64,000 nt of DNA from Avibacterium sp. 20-132 (GTDB lineage: Bacteria > Pseudomonadota > Gammaproteobacteria > Enterobacterales > Pasteurellaceae): contig NZ_CP091456.1 in the NCBI RefSeq assembly GCF_023611925.1, positions 1,840,001 to 1,904,000 of the forward strand. Reading direction: 5' to 3'. Position 1 is the first letter of the stretch. Every line of letters starts with the position of its first letter. Position numbers and translations under genes: made by a program. Under the pieces are notes generated by a model. It was not told where the DNA came from and made no database searches. It saw only the letters and a list, made by a program, of their open reading frames with translations. Of the stretch, positions 19,108 to 27,957 are shown piece by piece.

Positions 19108-20256
19108 ATGAAACACCGTTGTTACACTTGTTTTAAAATCTTATTGGGGCTACTTATTGCCAGCTTAGTAGGGCTTTTTTTTCTCATAAGATACCTTGAA
19201 TGTAACCCTATTTTTATGGGCGGGGGACCGAGTTATCGACCAGAACGTTGTACCGCCAAAGAAAAAGCACAACAAAAGGAAAATACTATGCAGAAAATGG
19301 AACAACTTGCTGCCTTAGAATTTAGCTGTGTTCATGAAGAGAGACCACCTATCCCCGAAGAAGCCCAACTGCTTTACAACTATGCCCTTTATCAAGACTT
19401 ACACAAAATGTGGACAGGGAAAGCAGGGGATTGGAATGAACTTTTGCCTTATTACCGAATTGCTGCTGCCAATGGGGATTATAAAGCCAATGTAAGGTTG
19501 CAATATTTATTAGAAACCAACCGAGCCTTAACCTCAACGAGCTATGATGAGGTGCATAATCTCAATAAACTTCTAGCGAAATCACTTCCGGCGACGGCAT
19601 ATTATAAGCTTTATGGACATCTAGATATTGGCTTTGGTATCACTACTAGAGAAAAAGACGGTAAATATGCCTATTTAAGAAAGGCGGCAGATTTAGGCAG
19701 TAGAGAGGCTCAATATGTGGTTGCAGATATGTTAGGGGATATAGATGATCCTGAAACGCTCCCATATAGACAAAAAATTATTGAGGAACTTAGACGTTGT
19801 GCTTCGGAGCAAGGTTCAGCAGAGGCTTCGGAGTTTTTGGGTATTAGATATCAGGATAAAGAGCAATATTCGCAAGCACTTCAAGCCTATCATCAAGGGG
19901 TAAAAAATGGCTCTTATATGTCAGCATTTATCTTATCCCGTAGCTTTGATGGTAAACGTAAAGATGATGGAACAGATGATAATTTTTTAAATCTTCCAGA
20001 GGATTTAGAAAGATCAACTCGCTATAAAATGATTGATAGTTATTTATTTAAATATGATTATCTCCAACCTAAAGTCCCTGATCTTGATGAAATAGTTCCT
20101 CTCCCCCCAGTCAAACTTCCACCTTGGGACGGTAAAATCGCTTTCCAACGTTGGTTTGAAGGCCCTTCTCCACAAAAACCAAGCGATGAGCTAATGCAAA
20201 AACTCGCTGAAAAACCAGGGCTAGATTGGCAGACAGGTCTTCCGTTGAAAAAATAA
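19108..20256 (+). CDS. Sel1-repeat membrane-anchored immunity protein, cassette 2, copy c
   Basis: 382 residues. The N-terminus differs from copies a and b (MKHRCYTCFKILLGLLIASLVGLFFLIRYLEC), replacing one hydrophobic anchor by another, while the downstream Cys motif and repeats are shared. A few residues are missing before the internal start; there AAAGGA (19275-19280) precedes an in-frame ATG at 19288. The constant tail is present with a small change (AEKPGLDW). The middle region DMLGDIDDPETLPYRQKIIEELRRC is shared with copy e, showing patchwork exchange. Confidence 0.8.
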   Translation: MKHRCYTCFKILLGLLIASLVGLFFLIRYLECNPIFMGGGPSYRPERCTAKEKAQQKENTMQKMEQLAALEFSCVHEERPPIPEEAQLLYNYALYQDLHKMWTGKAGDWNELLPYYRIAAANGDYKANVRLQYLLETNRALTSTSYDEVHNLNKLLAKSLPATAYYKLYGHLDIGFGITTREKDGKYAYLRKAADLGSREAQYVVADMLGDIDDPETLPYRQKIIEELRRCASEQGSAEASEFLGIRYQDKEQYSQALQAYHQGVKNGSYMSAFILSRSFDGKRKDDGTDDNFLNLPEDLERSTRYKMIDSYLFKYDYLQPKVPDLDEIVPLPPVKLPPWDGKIAFQRWFEGPSPQKPSDELMQKLAEKPGLDWQTGLPLKK

Positions 20257-20446
20257 GGGAAAAACTACCGCACTTTAAAGTTAGGGCAGAAAGAAAAGTG
20301 CGGTGGAAAATTCCGCACTTTTTGAAATAGGGTAAAAAGTGCGGTGATAATGCTTTCCTTTTGTCCAAATTAAAAAATGGTGAAATGCCTAAACATCCCT
20401 TACGCCAATTTTTCCGAGCAGATCCGAAAGTATCGAGGTTAGACTA
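20257..20446 (+). repeat. Spacer 3: four uptake signals and a longer tle5 3' scar
   Basis: Four uptake-signal cores in alternating orientation (20267-20276, 20294-20304, ~20312-20322, 20334-20345) are followed by about 75 bases that match the end of tle5-2, in frame for GEMPKHPLRQFFRADPKVSRLD. That is a longer stretch than in spacer 1, with a few base changes. It leads by TAATG into the next immunity gene, as at the true tle5/immunity junction. Confidence 0.8.
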
Positions 20447-21607
20447 ATGAAACACCGTTGTTACACTTGTTTTAAAATCTTATTGGGGCTACTTATTGCC
20501 AGCTTAGTAGGGCTTTTTTTTCTCATAAGATACCTTGAATGTAACCCTATTTTTATGGGCGGGGGGCCGAGTTATCGGCCGGAGCGTTGTACCGCCAAAG
20601 AAAGAGCTGAAAGTGAAAAATTGAAAAAGGAGTATAAAATGGATGTTATGCAACAACTTGCCGCTTTAGAGTTTAGCTGTGTTCACGAAGAGAGACCACC
20701 AATCCCCGAAGAAACCCAACAGCTTTACAACTATGCTCTTTATCAAGATTTACACAAAATGTGGACAGGGAAAGCAGGGGATTGGAATGAACTCTTGCCA
20801 TATTACCGAGTTGCCGCAGCTAATGGGGATTATAAAGCCAATGTAAGGTTGCAATATTTATTAGAAACCAACCGAGCCTTAACCTCAACGAGCTATGATG
20901 AGGTGCATAATCTCAATAAACTTCTAGCTAAATCACTTCCGGCGACGGCATATTATAAGCTTTATGGACATCTAGATATTGGCTTTGGTGTCACCACCAA
21001 AGAAAAAGACGGTAAATATGCCTATTTAAGAAAAGCAGCAGATTTGGGTAGTAAAGAGGCGCAGTATGTAGTATCTAAATACATAGGTGCAGTTGATGAT
21101 CCTGAAACGCTTAAATATAGACTAAAAATAATTGAACAGCTCAGGCAATGTGCTTCAGAACAAGGCTTAGCGGAGGCTTCGGAGTTTTTAGGAATCAGTT
21201 ATCAGGATGAAAGACAATATAAGCAAGCAATTCAAGCCTTTCATCAAGGGGTAAAAAACGGCTCTTCTTCTTCTGCAGGATGGTTATCTAGTGCTTTTGA
21301 TGATAAAAGGAAAGATGACGGAAGTGATATGTATTTTTTAAATCTTTCTACAGATTTAGAACGCTCATTAAGATACGAGATGATAAGACACTATTTATCA
21401 ACGAAAGACTATCTCCAACCTAAAGTCCCTGACCTTGATGAAATAGTTCCCTTACCCCCAGCCAAACTCCCACCTTGGGACGGTAAAATCGCATTCCAAC
21501 GTTGGTTTGAAGGCCCTTCACCGCAAAAACCAAGTGATGAGTTAATGCAAAAACTGGCTGAAAAAGCCGGGCTAGATTGGCAAACTGGTCTTCCGTTGAA
21601 AAAATAA
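20447..21607 (+). CDS. Sel1-repeat membrane-anchored immunity protein, cassette 2, copy d
   Basis: 386 residues. It combines the copy c anchor (MKHRCYTCFKILLGLL) with the copy a Cys motif, internal start region and Sel1 block (SKYIGAVDDPETLKYRLKIIEQLRQC is shared with copy a), then a private stretch (GWLSSAFDDKRKDDGSDMYFLNLSTD) and the constant tail. This mosaic is best explained by gene conversion among tandem copies. Start at ATG 20447 directly after the tle5 scar. Confidence 0.8.
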   Translation: MKHRCYTCFKILLGLLIASLVGLFFLIRYLECNPIFMGGGPSYRPERCTAKERAESEKLKKEYKMDVMQQLAALEFSCVHEERPPIPEETQQLYNYALYQDLHKMWTGKAGDWNELLPYYRVAAANGDYKANVRLQYLLETNRALTSTSYDEVHNLNKLLAKSLPATAYYKLYGHLDIGFGVTTKEKDGKYAYLRKAADLGSKEAQYVVSKYIGAVDDPETLKYRLKIIEQLRQCASEQGLAEASEFLGISYQDERQYKQAIQAFHQGVKNGSSSSAGWLSSAFDDKRKDDGSDMYFLNLSTDLERSLRYEMIRHYLSTKDYLQPKVPDLDEIVPLPPAKLPPWDGKIAFQRWFEGPSPQKPSDELMQKLAEKAGLDWQTGLPLKK

Positions 21608-21730
21608 GGGGGAAACTACCGCACTTTTTATTGAGAGCAGAAAAAAGTGCGGTGGAAATTAAGGTGGATTTATGGTTTTTGTTTAAATATCACTGTTCTA
21701 TTTTTATCCTAATGTAGCGAGGTTAGACTA
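21608..21730 (+). repeat. Spacer 4: paired uptake signals and conserved mini-ORF leader
   Basis: Inverted uptake signals at 21618-21628 and 21641-21653, then the conserved AAGGTGGATTT-ATG mini-ORF and the block ending GTAGCGAGGTTAGACTAATG. Nearly the same as spacer 2. Confidence 0.75.
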
Positions 21731-22882
21731 ATGAAGCACGCGTGTTTAAAAATATTTTGGTTTATTGCCATTGCCGTTCCCGTAAGTTTTGTCTTATTGA
21801 TTAAGTATTTAGAATGTAACCCTATTTTTATGGGCGGAGGGCCGAGTTATCGACCAGAACGTTGTACCGCCAAAGAAAGAGCTGAAAGTGAAAAATTGAA
21901 AAAGGAGTATAAAATGGATGTTATGCAACAACTTGCTGCCTTAGAATTTAGCTGTGTTCATGAAGAGAGACCACCTATCCCCGAAGAAGCCCAACTGCTT
22001 TACAACTATGCCCTTTATCAAGATTTACACAAAATGTGGACAGGGAAAGCAGGGGATTGGAATGAACTTTTGCCTTATTACCGAATTGCCGCAGCTAATG
22101 GGGATTATAAAGCCAATGTAAGGTTGCAATATTTATTAGAAACCAACCGAGCCTTAACCTCAACGAGCTATGATGAGGTGCATAATCTCAATAAACTTCT
22201 AGCGAAATCACTTCCGGCGACGGCATATTATAAGCTTTATGGACATCTAGATATTGGCTTTGGTGTCACCACTAAAGAAAAAGACGGCAAATATGCCTAT
22301 TTAAGAAAAGCAGCGGATTTGGGTAGTCGAGAAGCGCAGTATGTGGTGGCAGATATGTTAGGGGATATAGATGATCCCGAAACGCTCCCATATAGACAAA
22401 AAATTATTGAGCAACTTAGACAATGTGCTTCGGACCAAGGCTTAGCAAAGGCCTCCACATTTTTAGGTATCCGTTATAAAAATCAAGGTCAATATGAGCA
22501 AGCAATTCAAGCGTTTCATCAAGGCGTAAAAAATGGTTCTTCATCCTCAGCAAATAGATTAGCTTATGGATTTGATGGTAAGCGAAAAAATGATGGTGAA
22601 GATATTGATTTTCTAAATCTGCCTGAAGATATAGAGCGTTCAGTAAGATATAAAATGATACAGAATTATTTGTCAACGAAAGACTATCTCCAACCTAAAG
22701 TCCCTGACCTTGATGAAATCGTTCCCTTACCCCCAGCCAAACTTCCACCTTGGGACGGTAAAATCGCTTTTCAACGTTGGTTTGAAGGCCCTTCACCACA
22801 AAAACCAAGTGATGAGTTAATGCAGAAACTGGCTGAAAAAGCAGGGTTAGATTGGCAAACTGGATTGCCGTTGAAAAAATAA
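21731..22882 (+). CDS. Sel1-repeat membrane-anchored immunity protein, cassette 2, copy e
   Basis: 383 residues with the copy a type anchor (MKHACLKIFWFIAIAVPV), Cys motif, Sel1 repeats and constant tail. The variable block (STFLGIRYKNQGQYEQAIQAFHQGVKNGSSSSANRLAYGF) is its own, though flanked by stretches shared with copies b and c. It is the last immunity gene of cassette 2; the third PAAR gene follows after a 54-base gap. The internal AAGGAG/ATG is retained. Confidence 0.8.
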   Translation: MKHACLKIFWFIAIAVPVSFVLLIKYLECNPIFMGGGPSYRPERCTAKERAESEKLKKEYKMDVMQQLAALEFSCVHEERPPIPEEAQLLYNYALYQDLHKMWTGKAGDWNELLPYYRIAAANGDYKANVRLQYLLETNRALTSTSYDEVHNLNKLLAKSLPATAYYKLYGHLDIGFGVTTKEKDGKYAYLRKAADLGSREAQYVVADMLGDIDDPETLPYRQKIIEQLRQCASDQGLAKASTFLGIRYKNQGQYEQAIQAFHQGVKNGSSSSANRLAYGFDGKRKNDGEDIDFLNLPEDIERSVRYKMIQNYLSTKDYLQPKVPDLDEIVPLPPAKLPPWDGKIAFQRWFEGPSPQKPSDELMQKLAEKAGLDWQTGLPLKK

Positions 22883-22936
22883 GGGCAAAGACGATGCACG
22901 TTGAATGTATTGATGTTAGAGACAAGGAATCTCATT

Positions 22937-23608
22937 ATGCAAGACTCAAAATCAACTTTTTCTCCAAAACATTGGTCGATTACGCCGAAAGGCAAAAATC
23001 CTGCTCATATTGGTGCTTCTGTGCTACACCCTGATGGTTCGGTTGGCCAGGTTGTGGGAGGGCAATCTACTGTCACCTTTGGTGGCAAAGCGGCGGCTTG
23101 TATTGGTGATAAGGTAGAATGTCCAGGACATAGTGGTGTAATTATCGCTGGAGCAAAAACCGTCTCCATTGGCGGTAAGGCCTTAGCCCGAGAAGGGGAT
23201 AAAACCAGCTGTGGCGGGGTGATTATCAATGCTTTTCCAACGATTACCGTTTATGACAGCACAAAAACCGTGCATGGCAAAAGTATCGCTGGTGCTAAAG
23301 AGATTCGATTAAATTTAATGGAATCGGCACATTCAAAGCAGAGTGCTTATGCTGGAATGCCTTATAAAGTGATGATTGAACAGCAAGAGATTGGGCAAGG
23401 TGTTATTGATGAAACCGGCTCGCTTTATTTTGAAGTGAAAGACACAGACAAAGAAGGCGAAATTGAGCTAGGCAATGGGCAACGGTTTCATTTGCAATTA
23501 ATTGAGGAAATAGACCTTGCTAGTACATTAGATAAACAAGGGTATCCGACAGAGCAAGCTCAAGATAACGAGCTTGCTGATTATCACCAAGTATTAAAGG
23601 ATAACTAA
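22937..23608 (+). CDS. PAAR tip protein with variable C-terminal extension (cassette 3)
   Basis: A 223-residue protein. ATG 22937 has AAGGA at 22924-22928. The PAAR core matches the other two. The extension (QSAYAGMPYKVMIEQQEIGQGVIDETGSLYFEV) is a third version of the beta-rich domain, followed by an acidic tail of about 45 residues not seen in cassette 2. The stop is one base before tle5-3, so effector and carrier are translated together. Confidence 0.9.
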   Translation: MQDSKSTFSPKHWSITPKGKNPAHIGASVLHPDGSVGQVVGGQSTVTFGGKAAACIGDKVECPGHSGVIIAGAKTVSIGGKALAREGDKTSCGGVIINAFPTITVYDSTKTVHGKSIAGAKEIRLNLMESAHSKQSAYAGMPYKVMIEQQEIGQGVIDETGSLYFEVKDTDKEGEIELGNGQRFHLQLIEEIDLASTLDKQGYPTEQAQDNELADYHQVLKDN

Positions 23609-23609
23609 G

Positions 23610-25664
23610 ATGTCAAAAAACCGCTATCCAACCATTGTTATTTCAAAGGCCACAGGCCAAGGGAAGTTAAACCAAAGTTGGTTTTTACGGCAAGATGCCT
23701 GTAACGAGATGGGGGCGGAAAGGCCGGTGATTGTTCAGCCACCACCTGCAACACCGGCGACGTTTCAGCCATTGATTAATGGTCAAACAACTTTTGAAAC
23801 CCTGTATGATTTTATCGCTAAGGCAAAACATTCTATCGACATTGCAATTTGGGGTTTTCAACCTTCCATGCTTTTTAAGCGAGATGGGGAATCTCCTTGT
23901 ATTGGTCGATTATTGATACAAAAAGCCGTAGAAGGCAGAGAGGTTAAGGTTTTAGTATGGAGTATGTGGATAGACTTCCAAACCGTAAAAGGCTTGGGAG
24001 AGGCCAATTTAGGAAATGCACCGGGGTTAATGCCTTTCCAGCAAAAAGGTAAAGCATATCAGAGCGAGGCTCAGCGCGCTTATGATTATTGGTGGTATCG
24101 TGCGGTGGCGGGCAAGATAGGAGAAAAGGATTTAGCCGAGTTAAACCGATTAAATGAAGTTTATTCGGAAACGGTGTTTAGAGGGGCTTTTACAGAACTT
24201 TATGGCTTTAGTTTCAGTGATAATCGTGTGAAATTGCAAGTGAAAAAACGCAGTGTGAAAAGTCATTTTAATCATTATCCTGAGGCCAGTGCGTTGCCTG
24301 TTATGAACCGGCTCGTATTGTATGTTTCCCCTTCCCATCATCAAAAGACGGTGCTGATTGATTATATTGACCCACCTAATGCAGTGGGATTCGTATTAGA
24401 GCATAATATGCTTGATGAGTATTGGGATGAAAGTACTCATTACAGCCGTCCTATCACGCCATATACGCAACGTAACGCCCCGATACCGTTGCAAGATGTT
24501 TCTTCTTTAGTAACGGGAAAGGTATTGTGGGATATCAACCATAATTTTTGCCAATCTTGGGATAGAAGTGATAGCCGTAATTTGGTGGGATGGGTTGACC
24601 GAGAGGCAAGGGAAGCCTACAACACGCCTTTGGCCGCAGATAGACGAAGAAGTGTGCTAACGCGAGATTCGTTTGCCCCACGTTCTGAGTTGGGTGAATT
24701 AATTATGGCGCAAATCTTACGCACTTATGATAATCCGAAAGAAGAGCATATCCGAGCGATGTATTTGGAGAATATCAAAAAGGCGAGCCATTTTATTTAT
24801 ACGGAAAACCAATATTTTCGCTGGACAGAATTGGTGCGAGCGTATCAATCCCATTGGCAACGATTGAAAGACAATGGGCGAGAGGTCAGCCAACCGTTAT
24901 ATTGGTTTGTGGTGACCAATTCCAGTGATGCGGGAATTGGTAGTGGAACCTATAACACCTATCAAATGCTCAAGCTATTGGGGCGAGAGGATGTGCTGCC
25001 GGGGGTAAGCACCCAGTTGGATAGTGACAACACGAATGATGGCGATTATACCAAATATGATGATTATCGAAATAAAAGGCAAGAGCTAGAAGAGCAGCTT
25101 GAAACCTTAACTGCACAAGAGGAACGCGGGCAAGGTGGAGTGGCGGTTGCCCAGAAAAAAGCGGCAGTTTTAGAGGAGTTATCTGCATTAAGCGAGCAGG
25201 AGCAACAGGCGATTCAGGCACAATATGAAGAGATGAAACAACTCAAACGCGAAGTCAGTGATGCAGTGGGGATTCGGACGCATATTTGCACGCTAACCTC
25301 AATGGATGCGTGGCAAGAGGTGTATATTCATTCGAAAGTTACGATTATTGATGATGTGTTTACCTTTATTGGCTCAGCCAATCTGAATACCCGCAGTATG
25401 CAGGTGGATACGGAGTTGGGGATTATTTCGGAGTGTCAGGCTGTAGCAAGGGCGTTGCGTTATGATTTATGGAGTTTACATACTAATCATAATTCGGAGG
25501 TTAATCCTAAAGAAATGAACCGTTTTGAGAGAACGAAGGTAGTGTTTGATAAATGGGAAAAATTGATGGATATAAATAGAAAACAACGTTATAAACAAAG
25601 ATTACCCCATCAACCTTTATGTGAATTTTTACGTTTAACCACAGAAATTTCGAGGTCAGACTAA
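23610..25664 (+). CDS. Tle5-type phospholipase D effector, cassette 3
   Basis: A 684-residue paralogue with intact motifs H244-x-K246-x4-D251 and H574-x-K576-x4-D581, the latter followed by GSANLNTRS, the best match of the three to the PLD consensus. A Gln/Glu-rich region of coiled-coil character lies at about 475-550. AAAGGA precedes ATG 23610. It ends ...TTEISRSD and overlaps the first lipoprotein immunity gene by TAATG. Confidence 0.92.
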   Translation: MSKNRYPTIVISKATGQGKLNQSWFLRQDACNEMGAERPVIVQPPPATPATFQPLINGQTTFETLYDFIAKAKHSIDIAIWGFQPSMLFKRDGESPCIGRLLIQKAVEGREVKVLVWSMWIDFQTVKGLGEANLGNAPGLMPFQQKGKAYQSEAQRAYDYWWYRAVAGKIGEKDLAELNRLNEVYSETVFRGAFTELYGFSFSDNRVKLQVKKRSVKSHFNHYPEASALPVMNRLVLYVSPSHHQKTVLIDYIDPPNAVGFVLEHNMLDEYWDESTHYSRPITPYTQRNAPIPLQDVSSLVTGKVLWDINHNFCQSWDRSDSRNLVGWVDREAREAYNTPLAADRRRSVLTRDSFAPRSELGELIMAQILRTYDNPKEEHIRAMYLENIKKASHFIYTENQYFRWTELVRAYQSHWQRLKDNGREVSQPLYWFVVTNSSDAGIGSGTYNTYQMLKLLGREDVLPGVSTQLDSDNTNDGDYTKYDDYRNKRQELEEQLETLTAQEERGQGGVAVAQKKAAVLEELSALSEQEQQAIQAQYEEMKQLKREVSDAVGIRTHICTLTSMDAWQEVYIHSKVTIIDDVFTFIGSANLNTRSMQVDTELGIISECQAVARALRYDLWSLHTNHNSEVNPKEMNRFERTKVVFDKWEKLMDINRKQRYKQRLPHQPLCEFLRLTTEISRSD

Positions 25665-26719
25665 TGAAACCAATCAAAAAACTTGTATTACTCAGTCTTA
25701 TTGCCAGCTTGTGTGCGTGTCACACAGTGGCCTCAACCAGTAAGGATAAGCCGATGCAAAAAAACAACAGCATTTTAGATAATCTCTCTTTTGAATGTAA
25801 ACATGAAGTGCGTCCACCTATTGATAAAGAGGTACATAGCCTCTATAACTATGCCCTTTATCATGATTTACACAATATGTGGCGGGGCAAAAAAGGTGAT
25901 GAGGTCTGGCAAAATATGGCGACGTATTACCGTATTGCAGCCTATAATGGCGATTATCAGGCGAACTTACGCTTGCAATGGTTATTGGAAACCAAACGTG
26001 TGGTGGTAAAGAAACCACAAACAGAAGTGTATCACTTAAATAAAGAGTTAGAAAAAACTTTACCTGCCACCGCGATGTATAAACTTTACTATCATCTTGA
26101 TAGCAACTATGGGGTAAAAACTACCCCAGGGGGGAAGTTTGCGTATTTACGAAAAGCAGCGGATATGGGGAGTCGGGAGGCTCAGTTCGCCGTAGGCGAA
26201 ATCCTTGAGAGAATGGATGATAAGGCAACATTCGCTTTCCGTACAGCTTTGGTTGAACAATTTCTAAGTTGTGCATCTCAACAAGGTATGGGAGAGGCGT
26301 CTAAATCGTTAGGAATTGGCTTTGAGCTAGATAAAAGGTATCAAGAGGCGATTCAAGTTTACCACCAAGGTGTAAAAGCAGGAAACAAATTATCAGCGCT
26401 TACTTTAGCGGACGGGTTTAGGATTACAAACTCTAAACAATTAGATTATTTAGGGGGATATGTGGATCTAGAACGTTCAACACGTTATCAGATGATCTAT
26501 GACTATTTATCTACGTACTATTTTCTAAAAATCACCGTCCCTGACCTTGATGAAATCGTTCCCTTACCGCCAGCCAAACTCCCACCTTGGGACGGTAAAA
26601 TCGCATTCCAACGTTGGTTTGAAGGCCCTTCACCGCAAAAACCAAGTGATGAGCTAATGCAAAAACTGGCTGAAAAAGCAGGGCTAGATTGGCAGACTGG
26701 ATTGCCGTTGAAAAAATAA
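25664..26719 (+). CDS. Sel1-repeat lipoprotein immunity, cassette 3, copy a
   Basis: 351 residues. Signal peptide and lipobox ASLCAC at Cys19 predict a lipoprotein, as in cassette 1 and unlike the anchored cassette 2 set. Sel1 repeats follow (AAYNGDYQANLRLQWLL, YLRKAADMGSREAQFAVGEILE, ASQQGMGEASKSLGIGFE). AAGGA (25742-25746) precedes an in-frame ATG at 25754 that would skip the signal. Constant tail present. Directly coupled to tle5-3. Confidence 0.82.
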   Translation: MKPIKKLVLLSLIASLCACHTVASTSKDKPMQKNNSILDNLSFECKHEVRPPIDKEVHSLYNYALYHDLHNMWRGKKGDEVWQNMATYYRIAAYNGDYQANLRLQWLLETKRVVVKKPQTEVYHLNKELEKTLPATAMYKLYYHLDSNYGVKTTPGGKFAYLRKAADMGSREAQFAVGEILERMDDKATFAFRTALVEQFLSCASQQGMGEASKSLGIGFELDKRYQEAIQVYHQGVKAGNKLSALTLADGFRITNSKQLDYLGGYVDLERSTRYQMIYDYLSTYYFLKITVPDLDEIVPLPPAKLPPWDGKIAFQRWFEGPSPQKPSDELMQKLAEKAGLDWQTGLPLKK

Positions 26720-26784
26720 GGGAAAAACCACCGCACTTTTCATTGAGAGCATAAAAAAGTGCGGTGGAAAATTAAGGAGATTTT
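26720..26784 (+). repeat. Spacer 5: paired uptake signals
   Basis: Short spacer with the inverted uptake pair 26730-26740 and 26753-26765, then AAGGAGATTTT as ribosome-binding site for the next ATG. It lacks the mini-ORF and any tle5 scar, so it may be the ancestral spacer type. Confidence 0.75.
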
Positions 26785-27831
26785 ATGCCAACAGTAAAAT
26801 TAACATTATTTGTTACAGGGTTAAGTTGCCTACTTATGGCTTGCTCCCCCAAGGCCAGCTCAACAGCCCCGAAAAAGCCCACCAGCATTTTAGATAACCT
26901 CACCTTTGAATGTAAACATGAAGTGCGTCCACCTATTGATAAAGAAGTACATAGCCTCTATGACTATGCCCTTTATCATGATTTACACAATATGTGGCGG
27001 GGCAAAAAAGGTGATGAGGTCTGGCAAAATATGGCAGTGTATTACCGCATTGCTGCCTATAATGGCGATTACAAAGCCAATTTACGCTTGCAGTGGTTAT
27101 TGGAAACCAAACGAGTAGCAGTAAAAAAACCACAAACAGAAGTGTATTATCTCAATAAAGAACTGGAAAAAACCTTGCCGGCTACAGCGATGTATAAACT
27201 TTATTACCACCTTGATAGCAACTATGGCGTAAAAACTACACCGGGGGGGAAGTTTGTCTATTTGCGTAAAGCAGCGGATATGGGGAGTAGGGAGGCGCAA
27301 CTTAATCTAGGACAGACATTAGCATTAATTAAAGATGATGCCACACTAAAATTTCGTCTAGATTTAAGAGAGCAATTACTGAAATGTGCAACAACGCAGG
27401 GGCAAGGTGAGGCCGCAAAGTGGTTAGGAATTTATTATGAATCTGATAAAAAATATCAAGAAGCAATTCAAGCCTATCATCAAGGTGTAAAATCGGGCAA
27501 TCAGCAATCTGCATTTAAACTATACCAAGGATTTGATAAAAGCAAGAAGCATCGCCTAAATGCGGGAATTATCCAAGATCTTGAACGATCAAAACGCTAT
27601 GAAATGATTGGCGATTATTTATTTGATTATGATTTTCTAAAACCCACCGTTCCCGATCTTGATGAAATTGTGCCTTTACCCCCTGCCAAACTTCCCCCTT
27701 GGGACGGCAAAATTGCCTTTCAACGTTGGTTTGAAGGCCCATCACCACAAAAACCCAGTGATGAGCTAATGCAAAAACTGGCTGAAAAAGCAGGGCTTGA
27801 TTGGCAAACTGGATTGCCGTTGAAAAAATAA
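26785..27831 (+). CDS. Sel1-repeat lipoprotein immunity, cassette 3, copy b
   Basis: 348 residues with a distinct signal (MPTVKLTLFVTGLSCLLMAC, lipobox LLMAC). It is the only one of the eleven immunity proteins without an internal Met after the signal, hence no cytosolic alternative start. From about 27250 to the stop I find no difference from copy d (29136-30188), about 580 bases, although the first parts differ. Constant tail present. Confidence 0.82.
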   Translation: MPTVKLTLFVTGLSCLLMACSPKASSTAPKKPTSILDNLTFECKHEVRPPIDKEVHSLYDYALYHDLHNMWRGKKGDEVWQNMAVYYRIAAYNGDYKANLRLQWLLETKRVAVKKPQTEVYYLNKELEKTLPATAMYKLYYHLDSNYGVKTTPGGKFVYLRKAADMGSREAQLNLGQTLALIKDDATLKFRLDLREQLLKCATTQGQGEAAKWLGIYYESDKKYQEAIQAYHQGVKSGNQQSAFKLYQGFDKSKKHRLNAGIIQDLERSKRYEMIGDYLFDYDFLKPTVPDLDEIVPLPPAKLPPWDGKIAFQRWFEGPSPQKPSDELMQKLAEKAGLDWQTGLPLKK

Positions 27832-27957
27832 GGAAAAAACCACAGCACTTTTCATTGAGGGCAGAAATAAAAGTGCGGTGGAAAATTAAGGCGGATTTAT
27901 GGTTTTTGTTTAAATATCACTGCTCTATTTTTATCCTAATGTAGCGAGGTCAGACTA
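27832..27957 (+). repeat. Spacer 6: uptake signal, degenerate partner and mini-ORF leader
   Basis: The right uptake signal is intact (27869-27879), while the left arm is mutated (CAGCACTTTT in place of CCGCACTTTT). The mini-ORF block follows, ending GTAGCGAGGTCAGACTAATG. The GGTCAG variant matches the tle5-3 stop region rather than the GGTTAG of tle5-2. Confidence 0.72.
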
